Notes: a model not told the origin generated them from the letters alone. A DNA stretch of 57,161 bases from Novosphingobium sp. Chol11 (GCF_945870625.1 NZ_CAMBTS010000008.1:1-57161), one strand, 5' to 3'. Shown: positions 34,004 through 44,431, counted from the first letter of the stretch. Made by a program: numbers and translations.

Positions 34004-36016
34004 ATGTCGCCAAAAAACGCTGCGGGTCTGTCCCCCCTCGCCCTGATGGCCGCGCTTGCATGCGCTTCATCAGCGCAGGCGCAAGAGGCGGTGCCGGAGC
34101 CGATCATCGTCACCGGGCGCGGCCTCGATACCGCCCCCGCAGACCCGGCCTATTCGGTGCAGACCATCGCCCGCGAGCAATTGCTGATCACCGCCTCGGG
34201 CCGCTTGGAAGATGCGCTGGCCTCGGTCGCCGGGTTTCAGCAATTCCGCCGCTCAGACAGCCGCTCCTCCAATCCTTCGGCGCAGGGTATCACCCTGCGT
34301 GCGCTCGGCGGCAACGCCACCAGCCGCACGCTGGTGCTGCTCGATGGCGTGCCGCAGGCCGATCCGTTCTTCGGCTTCATCCCGTTCAGCGCCATCCCGC
34401 CCGAGCAATTGGCCAGCGCGCGCGTGCAGCGCGGCGGCGGCTCGGGCGCATTTGGCGCAGGCGCGGTGGCGGGAACGATCGACCTTGCCAGCGCGGATGC
34501 CGACCAGCTCGGCCTGTTTGGTGGCACCGCGCTGGTCGATGATCGCGGCGAGACCGAGCTTTCGGGCACGCTCGCGCCCAAAATTGGCGCTGGCTTCGCG
34601 GTCATTTCGGGCCGCTGGGATCGTGGGCGCGGCTTTTTCACCACGCCTGCCAGCGAGCGCGTGCCCGCCACCGTGCGCGCCCGCTATGAAAGCTGGTCGG
34701 TCGGCGTGCGCGCGGTCGCGCCGCTCACCCCCGATATCGAATTGCAGGCGCGCGTGCAGTTGTTCCGCGACGAGCGCACCTTGCGCTTTGCCGGCGCAGA
34801 CACCGGCGCGCGCGGCGAGGATGCCAGCGTGCGACTGGTTAGGCGCGGACCGTGGCAGTTCGATGTGCTGGGCTATATCCAGAAGCGCGATTTTCATAAC
34901 GTGGTGATCAGCGCGCGCACCTTCCTCCCCACGCTCGACCAGCGCGCCACCCCCGCCACCGGCCTTGGCGGCAAGATCGAATTGCGCCCGCCAGTCGGCA
35001 CCGCGCACGTACTGCGCATTGGCGCAGACTGGCGCAGCGCGGAGGGTCGCACCGAGGAAAGCCCTTACACGAACGGGCGCATTTCTGGATACCGCAGCGC
35101 GGGCGGCACCAACAGCGATGTCGGCTTCTATGCCGAAGACGACTGGACGCTGGGCGCTTTGGTGCTGACCGCAGGCGCGCGCGCCGACCGCTGGACCGTC
35201 CGCAATGGCGCGTTCGAGGACCTGACCACCACCGGCGTCGTCCGCTCTGCCATCGCTTTTCCCAATCGCGCCGGATGGAACGGCAGCTTTCGCGGCGGCG
35301 CGGTGTTCAACGTGAGCAGCACGCTGGCCTTGCGCGCCTCGGCCTATACCGGCCTGCGCCAGCCCACGCTGAACGAGCTTTACCGCAGCTTCACCGTGTT
35401 TCCGATCACCACCCGCGCCAACGCCGCGCTCAAGAACGAGCGGCTGCGCGGGTTCGAGGGCGGGTTCGACTGGCACCCGGTCCCCGCCGTCACGTTCTCG
35501 GCCACCGCGTTCGACAACAAGGTCCGCGATGCCATCGCCAATGTCACGATCGACGCTACCACGCGCGAGCGCCGCAATGTCGGCGCGGTCGCGGCGCGCG
35601 GGCTGGAATTTTCCGGCGAGGCCAAGTCCGGGGCGTTCTCGCTCATCGCCTCGGCCAGCTATACCGAAGCCAAAGTCGAAGCGCCCGGCAATGCGCTCAA
35701 TGGCAAGCGCCCGGCACAAACCCCGCGTTGGGCGGTCAGCGCAACCGCCGCCTGGCGTCCGCGCGCCGATCTGACACTGGCCTTCACCGCGCGCCACACC
35801 GGCACCCAGTTCGAGGACGACCTCGAAACCACCGCGCTGCCGCCGGTGACGGTGTTCAACGCCTTTGCGCAAGTGCTGCTGGCCGGGCCTCTCAGCCTTA
35901 TCCTGCGCGCTGAGAACCTGACCGACGCGGCAGTCGTCACGCGCAATTCAGGCGGTTCGATCGACCTTGGGACCCCCCGCACTCTCTGGGCCGGTGTCCG
36001 CGTCGCCCTTCGTTAG
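34004..36016 (+). CDS. TonB-dependent outer-membrane receptor
   Basis: The 670-residue protein has a signal peptide (about 1-26, ending SSAQA), a short TonB-box-like PEPIIVTG, a plug domain (about 40-150: RLEDALASVAGFQQFRRSDS, LDGVPQADPFFGF) and a 22-strand barrel ending in the aromatic-poor WAGVRVALR. It takes up a siderophore, cofactor or other scarce solute with TonB energy. ATG 34004 gives a clean signal peptide; the frame extends upstream without one. It is shorter than typical catabolic receptors (about 900) and resembles the vitamin/metal class. It is divergent from the DUF1223 gene. Confidence 0.93.
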   Translation: MSPKNAAGLSPLALMAALACASSAQAQEAVPEPIIVTGRGLDTAPADPAYSVQTIAREQLLITASGRLEDALASVAGFQQFRRSDSRSSNPSAQGITLRALGGNATSRTLVLLDGVPQADPFFGFIPFSAIPPEQLASARVQRGGGSGAFGAGAVAGTIDLASADADQLGLFGGTALVDDRGETELSGTLAPKIGAGFAVISGRWDRGRGFFTTPASERVPATVRARYESWSVGVRAVAPLTPDIELQARVQLFRDERTLRFAGADTGARGEDASVRLVRRGPWQFDVLGYIQKRDFHNVVISARTFLPTLDQRATPATGLGGKIELRPPVGTAHVLRIGADWRSAEGRTEESPYTNGRISGYRSAGGTNSDVGFYAEDDWTLGALVLTAGARADRWTVRNGAFEDLTTTGVVRSAIAFPNRAGWNGSFRGGAVFNVSSTLALRASAYTGLRQPTLNELYRSFTVFPITTRANAALKNERLRGFEGGFDWHPVPAVTFSATAFDNKVRDAIANVTIDATTRERRNVGAVAARGLEFSGEAKSGAFSLIASASYTEAKVEAPGNALNGKRPAQTPRWAVSATAAWRPRADLTLAFTARHTGTQFEDDLETTALPPVTVFNAFAQVLLAGPLSLILRAENLTDAAVVTRNSGGSIDLGTPRTLWAGVRVALR

Positions 36017-36026
36017 GCAGATTGCG

Positions 36027-38093
36027 TCAGGCCAGCGACGGCGGAAGCGCAGGGTAATGCAGCGCCACATCGCCCAGCGCCGCCTCCAGCGGCCCCAGCC
36101 ACTGCGCATAATTCTTCCAGTGCTCCACCGCGTCGCTGAAGATCGGCTGGCGCACCTGCTCCGAACTGGCCGTGCGCACCGCCCGCTTGGTTTCCCAGAA
36201 CGAGAGGCATGCCTCCTCGAACGGCAGGCCGAGATGCGCCAGCAGACAGTTCACCTCGCCCGGCGTATCGGCGACCATCTGCTCATAGATCACCTGGTGC
36301 ACTGCCCCCGGCGCGGCGCGATCGAATGAAGCCATCAGCGCCACGTATTCCGCATAATAACGGCCCACGTCGGCCAGATCATAAGTAAACACCTGCCCCC
36401 GCGCAAAATGCTGCTTCCACGCTGAAAAGCAGCAGCCTAGCGGATGGCGGCGCGCGTCGATGATCGCCGCATTCGGCAGGATCAGCTTGATCAGCCCGAC
36501 ATGCTGCCAATTGTTGGGCATCTTATCGATAAAGCGCGGCTTGTCTGTCTGGCGGTGCACCCGCGTGCGCTCCAGATATTCCTCGCCCAGTTGCCGCCGG
36601 TGGTCGGGCGTGAGCGAGGCGGCCATCGCGCCAAAATCGGCAAATTCGCCGTCATCGACCCGCGATTGCAGGCGGCTGGCGATCATCATCATCTCGGCCA
36701 GCTCCATTGTGCCTTCGATCTGGCTGTGGCTCGACAGGATCTGTTCGACCAGCGTGGAGCCCGACCGCGGCAGGCCGACGATGAAGATCGGGTCCGGTGC
36801 GGCGGCCCCGCCCTCGCCCATCCCTGCCAGAAACGCTGCGGTAAATGTCTGCGCCGTAGCCGCCACTTCGGCGCTGAACACGTCAGGATCATACTGCAAC
36901 AGCGCGCGCCGCAGCCGGTTGCCCTGCTCGTAATGCGCGAACGATGCGGGATAGTCCTTCGCATCCTCATAGGCCTTGCCGAGCGAAAAATGGAGGTGGA
37001 ACACATCCTCGCGCCGGGCCTCATCGCTGCCATCCAGAGAGGCAAGCGCCGCCGTCATCTGCGCGATGTCATCGGTGCCAAGCTTCACTGTCTTGAGGTT
37101 GGCCAGGCTCCACCATGCCTCGCCCATCGCCGGATTGCGGGTCGCCGCCTCGCGATAGGCGGCAATCGCCTCGTCCTGCACGCCCAATGTCTTCAGCACA
37201 TGGCCCAGATTCTGCCAGACCTGCGGATGATCGGGCTCTGCTTCGAGCAACTTTTCATAGATCGTGCGGGCCCGATCCTGCTCGCCAAGCCGCACCAAGA
37301 CCGAAGCCAAAAGCAGATTATGGCCCGGCGATTTGGCCGGACTGGCAGCCAGAATCTCAGCATGCGTCAGTGTTTCGGACAGCCGGTTGGTCTGCAGCAA
37401 CAAGCGCACCATAAAGTCGCGCGCCATATCAAACCCGGGCGCCAGCTCCAGCGCCCGCCCGACATGCTCCAGCGCCTTATCCATATCGCCGCGCCGCCAT
37501 TGCACTTCGCCGAGCAGCCGCGTGCCCACTGGATCGTCCGGCATCGTCGCCAGCCTGGCATCCAGCAATGCCGCGCTTTCCTCCAGCGCGCCGCTTTGCA
37601 TATCGGCCGCCGCCTTCAGCAATTCGGGATCGCGGGAAGCGGCGCGCACCCCGGAAAGATCGGCGCGCCACGCCTCTTCGCTCCGGCCCTCCGCGCGCAG
37701 TTGCCCTGCCAGCTTGAACCACCCGCTGGCCACGTCCGGTTGCTGGCGGGTCAGGTTCTCCAGCGCGGCAATCGCCTGCGTTCTGTCGCCTGCCTCGCTC
37801 GCTGCTTGCGCCAGTTCCCAGAGCAGGATGGGCACGCGCGGCTGGCTGCGAGCCAGCACCGCGAGCCGCGGCAGCGCCGCCCCCGGCTGGCCCAGCTTGC
37901 GCAGCGCCTGACAGGCCAGCAACTCCGCAGGCGGCAGCCCCGGCATCTGCGCAAGGATAGTCTCGGCCTGCGCCAGCGCCGCTTGCGGTTGCGTATCGAG
38001 CAGGAGCTCGGCCTGCTCCAGCGCCTGCCTGATCGGCTGATTTGCAGGCGCCGTCCCGCTATTTGGGCTCGTTTTGGGCGAGGCAGCTTCCAT
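36027..38093 (-). CDS. TPR-containing sulfotransferase family protein
   Basis: The 688-residue protein joins about ten TPR repeats (about 20-400; for example HPQVWQNLGHVLKTLGVQDE) to a C-terminal sulfotransferase domain (about 430-680). The PAPS phosphosulfate loop is FIVGLPRSGSTLVEQILSSH (437-456), and an IDARRHPLGCCFSAWKQHF segment carries the 3'-phosphate site. Such proteins are common in Sphingomonadales beside TonB receptors; the substrate is unknown. ATG 38093 (MEAASPKTS) is chosen since upstream residues lack homology. It is divergent from the large TonB receptor gene, suggesting joint use. Confidence 0.88.
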   Translation of the reverse strand: MEAASPKTSPNSGTAPANQPIRQALEQAELLLDTQPQAALAQAETILAQMPGLPPAELLACQALRKLGQPGAALPRLAVLARSQPRVPILLWELAQAASEAGDRTQAIAALENLTRQQPDVASGWFKLAGQLRAEGRSEEAWRADLSGVRAASRDPELLKAAADMQSGALEESAALLDARLATMPDDPVGTRLLGEVQWRRGDMDKALEHVGRALELAPGFDMARDFMVRLLLQTNRLSETLTHAEILAASPAKSPGHNLLLASVLVRLGEQDRARTIYEKLLEAEPDHPQVWQNLGHVLKTLGVQDEAIAAYREAATRNPAMGEAWWSLANLKTVKLGTDDIAQMTAALASLDGSDEARREDVFHLHFSLGKAYEDAKDYPASFAHYEQGNRLRRALLQYDPDVFSAEVAATAQTFTAAFLAGMGEGGAAAPDPIFIVGLPRSGSTLVEQILSSHSQIEGTMELAEMMMIASRLQSRVDDGEFADFGAMAASLTPDHRRQLGEEYLERTRVHRQTDKPRFIDKMPNNWQHVGLIKLILPNAAIIDARRHPLGCCFSAWKQHFARGQVFTYDLADVGRYYAEYVALMASFDRAAPGAVHQVIYEQMVADTPGEVNCLLAHLGLPFEEACLSFWETKRAVRTASSEQVRQPIFSDAVEHWKNYAQWLGPLEAALGDVALHYPALPPSLA

Positions 38094-38452
38094 CAAAAAT
38101 CCCACTGTGTCTGTCTTTGGACTATCCTGAAACCAATCGCCGTGCGGCGCAACCGGCTTTCGAACTGGCGGCGCAGCGCCATGCATGTTGTGGCAGGGCT
38201 TCGCAGAACGCGTATTGACTCCTTTTTGCAATGCGGCATTTTGACTCTAGGAAATCTGTCAAGATGCACAGAGGCCCTATGAATGCAGTTGAACCAAACT
38301 GTTGCTTTTGCAGCGGATTCCGTCAATTTTGATGGGCAGCGCGGCATTTTTGTCAGTTGGTTCGGCGCGGCAAACCCGCAAAGCGGGAGCCGCAGTTTCG
38401 AAACGCAGGGGAAAAGCCAGTCTTTTGTTTCGACCAATGGGGGTTCTGTATC
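38094..38452. other. Divergent intergenic region between the sulfotransferase and TonB receptor genes
   Basis: These 359 bases hold no credible gene; codon-like signal is absent and the AT content is higher than around it. Two similar stretches, GCGGCATTTTGAC near 38231 and GCGGCATTTTTGTC near 38341, form an imperfect direct repeat about 110 bases apart and might be regulator sites. The region must contain the promoters of both genes, but no -35/-10 pair stands out. Confidence 0.4.
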
Positions 38453-41146
38453 GTGAAAAAGCAAGTACGTAGCCGTTCGAAAATCATTGCCGCTCTCAGT
38501 CTTTCGACCGTTCTGGCCGGCATCGCCGCACCAACGTCGGTTTTTGCGCAAGATGCTGCGCCGCAGCCCGCCGAAGAGGCGCCGACAAGCGGCTTTGAAG
38601 AGATCATCGTGACCGCGCAGCGCAAGGCTGAAAACGTTCAGAAAGTGCCGATCGCCATTCAGGCTTTGGGCTCGGACTTCCTCGCCAACCGTCAGGTGAA
38701 AGGGCTTTCCGATTTCGCCGCGTTGCTTCCTTCGGTCTCATTCGCGGGCATCGGGCCTGGCCGTAATGAAGTTTACTTCCGCGGCATCGTTCCAGCGGGC
38801 GGCGCTTATGCCTCAAGCGGTTACTATCTCGATGAAATCCCCATCACCGGTGCCGAAGTTCCGGACATCTTTGCTTACGACGTAGATCGCATCGAAGCGC
38901 TGGGCGGGCCGCAAGGCACGCTGTTTGGCGCAGGCTCGCTCGCCGGCGTGATCCGCATCATCACCGCCAAGCCCAAGATGGGCAAGTTTGAATTCGGCGC
39001 AGACACCGAGATCAACAAGTTCGGCAAGGGCGCAGTTGGTAGCACGATCAAGTCGTTCATCAACGTTCCGATCAGCGATACAATCGCGGTGCGCGCGATG
39101 GCCTACTACCGCAAGGAAGGCGGCTATATCGACAACGTGCCCAACAATGGCCTGAACAACAGAGGCCAGCCTTTGGTTCTGGGTCTTGGCGACAACAATC
39201 CCGCCACCTCGTTCACGCTCAACAACGCTGCCATCGCCAAAAAGGACTACAACCCGGTTTACGAGTACGGCGGGCGCGTATCGCTGTTGTGGGATATTGC
39301 CGATGGCTGGGACATTACGCCATCGATCACCGCGCAGCGCCAGATCTCTTATGGCTACTTCGGCTTCGATCCGCGACTCGGCGATTTGCAGGTTCATGAC
39401 TTCGACCTGACCCGCCAGGACGACAAATGGTATCAGGCCGCGCTCACCATCCACGGCCACATCGGCGACTTCGATTTGGTTTCGGCAACGGGCTATTTCA
39501 GCCGCAACCGCAAGACCAACAACGACTACACCTACTACACTGTCACTTACGACAGCTTTGGCGCAGGATACGAAAGCTACCTGCAATTCTTTGATCGCGC
39601 AGGCTGTTCGGGTTCGGGTGCGACACTGCGGTGCAACACCCTGATCAATCCGACCCAGTACTTCAGAAACAATAACGGCAACCAGAAGTTCACGCAGGAA
39701 CTGCGCCTGACCACGCCGAAGACGTGGCCATTCGACGTTACCCTTGGTGGATTTTACCAGCGGCAATCGAACCAGACAAACAACTTCTACTCGATTCGCG
39801 GGCTCGACCAGATCGTTGGCTACACCGAAGGTGGTGGCGGCGACAACAATCCTGCAGGCTTCGGCATTCCCCAGGCACAGGGCGGCACGATGATCCTCGG
39901 CACGCCCGCCGTGCGTGAAGACGGGTTCTACATCACCGAGAATGATACGCTTTATCACGATACGGCAGTCTTCGCCGAAGCGCACTACAACGTCACGCCC
40001 GAGATCAAGCTTACCGGCGGTGTCCGCTATTTCTGGACCGACTTCGAAATCACCGGTTTTGCCGGTGTGGCAAGCTCGGCCCTGAACGCGCCGACGATCT
40101 TCACGCCGACCGGCGGCATCGGCTGCCCCCTGCCCCTCACCGGCGCGCGGCTTGAATGCCGCAATGTCAACCGGCTCGATCCGCTCAGCGTCGGGCGTTA
40201 CAAGGAACAGGGTCAAACCCACAAGGTCGTGGTCGATTGGTCGATTACGCCCGACAAGCTGGTCTACTTCAACTATTCGACCGGCTTCCGGCCTGGCGGC
40301 TTCAACCGCCCGCTGCGCATTCGCGCTACCACTACCCTGCCGGCAGTGGTTGTTGCCGCGCCTGGGTTCAAGTCTGAAACGCTCACCAACTTCGAACTCG
40401 GCTTCAAAACCACCTGGAACAACATCTTCCGCTTCAACGGAGCGATTTACTTCGAAAAATGGAACAATATCCAGTATGGCGTGGTCGTCGCGGGTGCGCA
40501 GGGCGCTGGCTACACCGGCAATGCGGGTCAAGCCGAAGTCAAGGGCTTTGAATTTGACGCGGACCTGCGGCTTGGCAAATTTACCGTCACCACCAGCGGT
40601 GCTTACAACGACGGCAAGTTGAAGGGCGACTTCTGCAACTTTGTCGCCGACCGCGCAGCTCAGACGATCGCGCAACTTTCTGCCTGCTCGGCCAATACCT
40701 TCGTCGATACCAATGGCGTCATCGTGACCGGCGATCCGAACTCCGGCACCAACATTGGCACCCCCACTGTTGCGGCCGCCAACGGGACCCGTCTGCCACG
40801 TCAGCCCAAGTTCAAGGGCACGACAACGATCCGCTACGATACCGATCTCGGCTCGTATCGCGCCTACGTCCAAGGCGCGGTACTCTATCAGACCGGCGCG
40901 ACGCAGGATCTGAACGTCGCAAACAACGCGCTGTTTGGCAACACGCCGGGCTTCGTCAGCTTCGATTTCTCAGCAGGGGTCCGCAAAGAAAACTGGACGA
41001 TGGACCTGTTTATCCAGAACGCGTTTGACCGGCGCGGACAATTGACCAGGAACACCTTCTGCTCGATCCAGTTCTGCAGTGACTCAACCCGTACGTTCAT
41101 CATCCGGCCGCAGTTCTTCGGCCTCAAGGTCGGCTACCGCTACTGA
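38453..41146 (+). CDS. TonB-dependent outer-membrane receptor (large catabolic type)
   Basis: The 897-residue protein has a signal peptide (VKKQVRSRSKIIAALSLSTV, cleavage after VFA at about 29), a TonB box (FEEIIVTAQRK, about 46-56), a plug domain (VPIAIQALGSDFLANRQVKG, LGGPQGTLFGAGSLAGVIRI) and a barrel ending in FFGLKVGYRY with the terminal aromatic needed for assembly. This FecA/IroN-like 'IIVTAQRKAENVQ' class is greatly expanded in sphingomonads for uptake of organic substrates. GTG 38453 is chosen as it starts the signal peptide. Divergent from the TPR-sulfotransferase and followed by a strong terminator; probably brings in a substrate for the genes to its right. Confidence 0.95.
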   Translation: MKKQVRSRSKIIAALSLSTVLAGIAAPTSVFAQDAAPQPAEEAPTSGFEEIIVTAQRKAENVQKVPIAIQALGSDFLANRQVKGLSDFAALLPSVSFAGIGPGRNEVYFRGIVPAGGAYASSGYYLDEIPITGAEVPDIFAYDVDRIEALGGPQGTLFGAGSLAGVIRIITAKPKMGKFEFGADTEINKFGKGAVGSTIKSFINVPISDTIAVRAMAYYRKEGGYIDNVPNNGLNNRGQPLVLGLGDNNPATSFTLNNAAIAKKDYNPVYEYGGRVSLLWDIADGWDITPSITAQRQISYGYFGFDPRLGDLQVHDFDLTRQDDKWYQAALTIHGHIGDFDLVSATGYFSRNRKTNNDYTYYTVTYDSFGAGYESYLQFFDRAGCSGSGATLRCNTLINPTQYFRNNNGNQKFTQELRLTTPKTWPFDVTLGGFYQRQSNQTNNFYSIRGLDQIVGYTEGGGGDNNPAGFGIPQAQGGTMILGTPAVREDGFYITENDTLYHDTAVFAEAHYNVTPEIKLTGGVRYFWTDFEITGFAGVASSALNAPTIFTPTGGIGCPLPLTGARLECRNVNRLDPLSVGRYKEQGQTHKVVVDWSITPDKLVYFNYSTGFRPGGFNRPLRIRATTTLPAVVVAAPGFKSETLTNFELGFKTTWNNIFRFNGAIYFEKWNNIQYGVVVAGAQGAGYTGNAGQAEVKGFEFDADLRLGKFTVTTSGAYNDGKLKGDFCNFVADRAAQTIAQLSACSANTFVDTNGVIVTGDPNSGTNIGTPTVAAANGTRLPRQPKFKGTTTIRYDTDLGSYRAYVQGAVLYQTGATQDLNVANNALFGNTPGFVSFDFSAGVRKENWTMDLFIQNAFDRRGQLTRNTFCSIQFCSDSTRTFIIRPQFFGLKVGYRY

Positions 41147-41164
41147 GCCGAACACCTCTGACAT

Positions 41165-41204
41165 AAAAAAGCCCTCCGCAGTTCAGGCTGCGGAGGGTTT
41201 TTTT
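41165..41204. terminator. Bidirectional rho-independent terminator
   Basis: GCCCTCCGCAG pairs with CTGCGGAGGG(T) around a six-base loop, flanked by six A on the left and seven T on the right. It can end both the TonB receptor transcript from the left and the molybdenum hydroxylase transcript from the right, which converge here. Confidence 0.95.
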
Positions 41205-41265
41205 GTTATCTGGAGAGGCGCTTGAGCACGCCTTGCTCCAGCGCCAGGCGCGAAGCCCCCGCCCC

Positions 41266-43455
41266 TCAGCTCATCTGCAACGGCAATGTCCGCAAACGCT
41301 TGCCCGTGGCATCATGGATCGCATTGGCAATCGCGGGGATCACTGGCGGCAGCGCCGGCTCGCCAAGCCCGGTGGGCGGATTGTCGGTCTTGACCCAGGT
41401 GATCGCCACGTCTTCCGGCGCCATCTCGATCCGCATCATCGGAAAGTCCAAGAAGTTCTCCTGAGCCACCGCGCCTGCTTCCTGCACGATCGGTTGCCAG
41501 ACCAGCGCCTGCGCGATGCCATCGATCGCCGCGCCCTGCATCTGGTGCTCAGCGTTGAGCGGGTTGATCACTTGCGCGCCGATGTCGCCCGCGACCCACA
41601 CTTTGTCGACCTTCACCGCGCCGTCCGCCACGGTCACATCAACCACTTCGGCAAAATAGCCGCGGTGACTGAAATAGAAGCCAAAGCCCCGGCCCTTGCC
41701 CTTCACGGTGGACGGCTTGCCGGTCCAGCTGGCGAACTTGCACACCGCATCGATCACGCCGCGCGCGCGCGCTGTGCTGAATTCGGGCTCGCCCTCTTCG
41801 GCGCGTGGCAGCATCTTGGGCCCCCCCAGCGTGCGGCGCATCAGCTCGGGCAGATCGAGCCCGGCGGCCGCCGCCACTTCGGCCAGGAAGCCTTGAAACA
41901 CGAACGCCATGGCATTGGAGGTCGGCGCGCGCAGCCAGCCGGTTGCCAGGTTGGTGGCGATGAACGACATGCCATAATCGACATCGGCGATCACCGGCCC
42001 CGGAAACTCGTGCGCGTTCATCTCGGCGGCGCGGATCGGCTTGCCGCCCGCGCCAAAGGTGATGAAATGGTCCTTGAGCGCGATCATCGCGCCGCTGGCA
42101 TCTATCCCTGCGATGAGGCGGTGCCAGCCGCCCGGGCGATAGTAATCATTGCGCATATCATCCGTGCGATCAAAGATCAGCTGGACCGGCCGGCCCGGCA
42201 TGGCTTTGGCGGCCTGCGCCACCATCACCATGTAATCGTTCATCAACCGCCGCCCGAAGCCGCCGCCGATGCGTGTCAAGTGCACGGTAATCGCCTCGGG
42301 CGCGATGCTCATCACGCGGGCGACGTCCTTGATCCCTTCTGCCGGCCACTGCGACGGTGCCCAGATCTCGAGTTTGCCGTCGGCGTGCATGAGCGCGGTG
42401 CAGTTCTGCGGCTCCAGCGTCGCGTGCGACAGGATCGGATAGGCATAGTCCGCCGTGATCGTTTTGGCCGCGCGCGCCAGCGCCGCATCGGCATTGCCCG
42501 CCTTGAATAGCGAGCTTTGCGGCGCACTGCCCAGCAGCGCTGCAGCCTGCTTGGCATAGCCTGCGGTCGAGAAGCCGGCTTGCGCCGCGCTGTCCCACTC
42601 GACCGTCAGCTTCTCGCGCACCTTGTTCGCGCGCCACCAGCTGTCGGCCACGATCAGCACCGCGTCGTGCTTGCCCGCCGGGACTTCGCCGCTGTTCACG
42701 GGTACCACCGCGCTAATGCCGCGCTGTTGCCGCACTAATGCGTCACTAAACTGTCTTATTGTGCCACCTTGCACCGGGCATTTGACCATCGCGGCATAGA
42801 CCATGCCGGGCAGCCGCGTATCGATGCCAAACAGCGGCGCGCCGCGCACGATCGCGGGCGTATCCACGCCGGGCTGCGATTTTCCAATGATACGAAAGGT
42901 TTCCGGGGATTTGAGCGGAACCTTCTCAAGATCAGGGGCCGCGATCTTGACCGCCTCAGGCGCAAGCGACGCATAGGTTGCGCGCCGCCCGCTGGCTTTG
43001 TGGATCACTTCCCCCGCCTCGGTCGTCAGGCTAGCGGCGGGCACCCCCCACAGTTTTTCCGCTGCTAAAACAAGCATTTGCCGCGCTCCCGCGCCGGCCT
43101 GCCGCGCGGGCATCCAGTTGAACGGCGTTGCCCAGCTGCCACCGGCAATCTGCATGCCATAGAGCTTCTCGTTGGTATCAGCCTGGCGAATCCGAATCTG
43201 GCTCCACGAAACGTCGAGCTCCTCGGCGATCAGCATCGGCAGCATCGTCTTGATGCCCTGCCCGATCTCGGGATTCTTGGCCTCGATGATGAAGGTATTG
43301 TCCGGCGCGATGTGGATGAACGCGCCGAGCAGCGCTGGTTCGCCAGTGCCCGCCGCCGCGCGGGCCAGCGTCAGCCGCGCTTCGAACGTGAGCGCCGCGC
43401 CGCCCGCGATGGTGGCTGCAATGAACGACCGGCGATTGAGGGAAACCGTGCTCAT
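41266..43455 (-). CDS. Molybdopterin-binding subunit of a xanthine-dehydrogenase-family oxidoreductase (IorB-like)
   Basis: The 729-residue protein begins with a Tat signal ([18 protein letters not shown]) and has the two-domain fold of periplasmic molybdenum hydroxylases related to isoquinoline 1-oxidoreductase beta subunit: [60 protein letters not shown] and, near the C-terminus, [19 protein letters not shown] containing the active-site Glu. These enzymes hydroxylate aldehydes or N-heterocycles. It overlaps the 2Fe-2S gene (ATGA), and a cytochrome c gene lies upstream of both. Export by Tat fits electron transfer to that cytochrome. Substrate not determinable; an aldehyde from the nearby amine dehydrogenase is a candidate. 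Confidence 0.92.
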   Translation of the reverse strand: MSTVSLNRRSFIAATIAGGAALTFEARLTLARAAAGTGEPALLGAFIHIAPDNTFIIEAKNPEIGQGIKTMLPMLIAEELDVSWSQIRIRQADTNEKLYGMQIAGGSWATPFNWMPARQAGAGARQMLVLAAEKLWGVPAASLTTEAGEVIHKASGRRATYASLAPEAVKIAAPDLEKVPLKSPETFRIIGKSQPGVDTPAIVRGAPLFGIDTRLPGMVYAAMVKCPVQGGTIRQFSDALVRQQRGISAVVPVNSGEVPAGKHDAVLIVADSWWRANKVREKLTVEWDSAAQAGFSTAGYAKQAAALLGSAPQSSLFKAGNADAALARAAKTITADYAYPILSHATLEPQNCTALMHADGKLEIWAPSQWPAEGIKDVARVMSIAPEAITVHLTRIGGGFGRRLMNDYMVMVAQAAKAMPGRPVQLIFDRTDDMRNDYYRPGGWHRLIAGIDASGAMIALKDHFITFGAGGKPIRAAEMNAHEFPGPVIADVDYGMSFIATNLATGWLRAPTSNAMAFVFQGFLAEVAAAAGLDLPELMRRTLGGPKMLPRAEEGEPEFSTARARGVIDAVCKFASWTGKPSTVKGKGRGFGFYFSHRGYFAEVVDVTVADGAVKVDKVWVAGDIGAQVINPLNAEHQMQGAAIDGIAQALVWQPIVQEAGAVAQENFLDFPMMRIEMAPEDVAITWVKTDNPPTGLGEPALPPVIPAIANAIHDATGKRLRTLPLQMS

Positions 43456-43913
43456 GCCGCTTCTCCCGCTGCTTCGAGGATCGCCTTGCGAATGCGCAGA
43501 TAGGTCGCGCAGCGGCAGATATTGCCGCTCATCCCGGCGGTGATATCATCAGCGCTCGGCTTCGGTGTGCGGCTGAGCAGCGCGGTGGCCGACATGATCT
43601 GCCCCGCCTGGCAATATCCGCACTGCGGCACGTCGAGCGCGGTCCATGCGGCAACAACCTTTTTGCCCACCGGCAAGCTGGCAACATCCTCAATCGTCAC
43701 GATCGCCTTGCCCGCAGCGTCCGCGATCGGGGTCTGGCAAGCACGCACCGCCTCGCCATCAAGCAGCACGGTGCACGCGCCGCACAGGCCCGCCCCGCAA
43801 CCGAACTTGGTTCCCACCAAGGCCAGCTCCTCGCGCAGAACCCACAGCAGCGGCTTGTCGGCATCGGTCTCTATTGTCCGCGGCGTGCGGTTCACCGTCA
43901 GCGTGATCGGCAT
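43452..43913 (-). CDS. 2Fe-2S subunit of the molybdenum hydroxylase
   Basis: The 153-residue protein binds two 2Fe-2S clusters. The plant-ferredoxin type has Cys 39, 44, 47 and 59 ([15 protein letters not shown]). The second, in the helical domain, has Cys 98, 101, 133 and 135 ([21 protein letters not shown]). All eight are present. It passes electrons from the molybdenum centre to the next carrier, probably a c-type cytochrome. It has no signal peptide and is presumably carried across the membrane with the Tat-targeted large subunit. ATG 43913 chosen; the stop overlaps the large-subunit start. Confidence 0.95.
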   Translation of the reverse strand: MPITLTVNRTPRTIETDADKPLLWVLREELALVGTKFGCGAGLCGACTVLLDGEAVRACQTPIADAAGKAIVTIEDVASLPVGKKVVAAWTALDVPQCGYCQAGQIMSATALLSRTPKPSADDITAGMSGNICRCATYLRIRKAILEAAGEAA

Positions 43914-43975
43914 GGTGCATCCCCTATTTCCGGTCCGGGCCGGGCGTCCGCGCCAGTCCCCGTTCGCGTGGCATT

Positions 43976-44431
43976 CTACGGTATCAATTTGGCCGCCACC
44001 AGCCGTGATCTTTCGGCGGCGACAACATTTCCGCTTTTGCGGCCGCTGGCGCGCACTCCCGCGATCTCGCTGGCGGCGAACGGCGCGACTTTCCGCGCGT
44101 AGCCGGGAAAGGTCATGGCATGATTGAGTACATCGGCAATCGCCTGATCGGATAGCGAAGCCACCGCCGGCATCATCCCGTTGATCGGCTTGCGGTCGAC
44201 GATGATCGGACCGTAGAGTCCGTTGATCAAGACCATCGCGAGATAGCGCCGCCCGTCCGGCGATGAAGCGATCTGGGGCACTCGGCCGGCAAGGCGGGGA
44301 AATTGGCCGGGCAGCCCCGCGCCTGCCGTTTGATGGCACATCGAAAATTGCGCGGCAAATGTCTGCTGGCCGGTCGCCCATGCAGCTTGCGGCGCAACCA
44401 GAGCGGCCATCGCCGCCAACGCCCTTATCAT
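43976..44431 (-). CDS. c-type cytochrome with a single-cysteine haem motif (FSMCH)
   Basis: The 151-residue protein has a signal peptide (about 1-19, ending WA) and a class I cytochrome c fold: [31 protein letters not shown] and [20 protein letters not shown], with the Met ligand probably in GMMPA. The haem site reads F29-S-M-C32-H33, so the first Cys of CxxCH is Phe (TTT, one base from TGT). Relatives of this subunit normally have CxxCH. It precedes the hydroxylase subunits and should be their electron acceptor. A longer start (TTG 44518) exists. Whether haem is attached through one thioether or the protein is dead is open. Confidence 0.82.
   Translation of the reverse strand: MIRALAAMAALVAPQAAWATGQQTFAAQFSMCHQTAGAGLPGQFPRLAGRVPQIASSPDGRRYLAMVLINGLYGPIIVDRKPINGMMPAVASLSDQAIADVLNHAMTFPGYARKVAPFAASEIAGVRASGRKSGNVVAAERSRLVAAKLIP

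Noticed and set aside
34253..35872. 539-residue open frame opposite the first TonB receptor
   Set aside because: Low-complexity Ala/Gly/Arg composition, antisense to a clear receptor gene.
36444..38282. 612-residue open frame opposite the TPR-sulfotransferase
   Set aside because: Arg/Gln/Leu-rich shadow of a gene with clear TPR and PAPS-binding motifs.
38813..40873. 686-residue open frame on the minus strand opposite the large TonB receptor
   Set aside because: The TonB receptor has full signal peptide, plug and barrel signatures; the opposite frame has Val/Ala/Arg/Glu bias with no domain.
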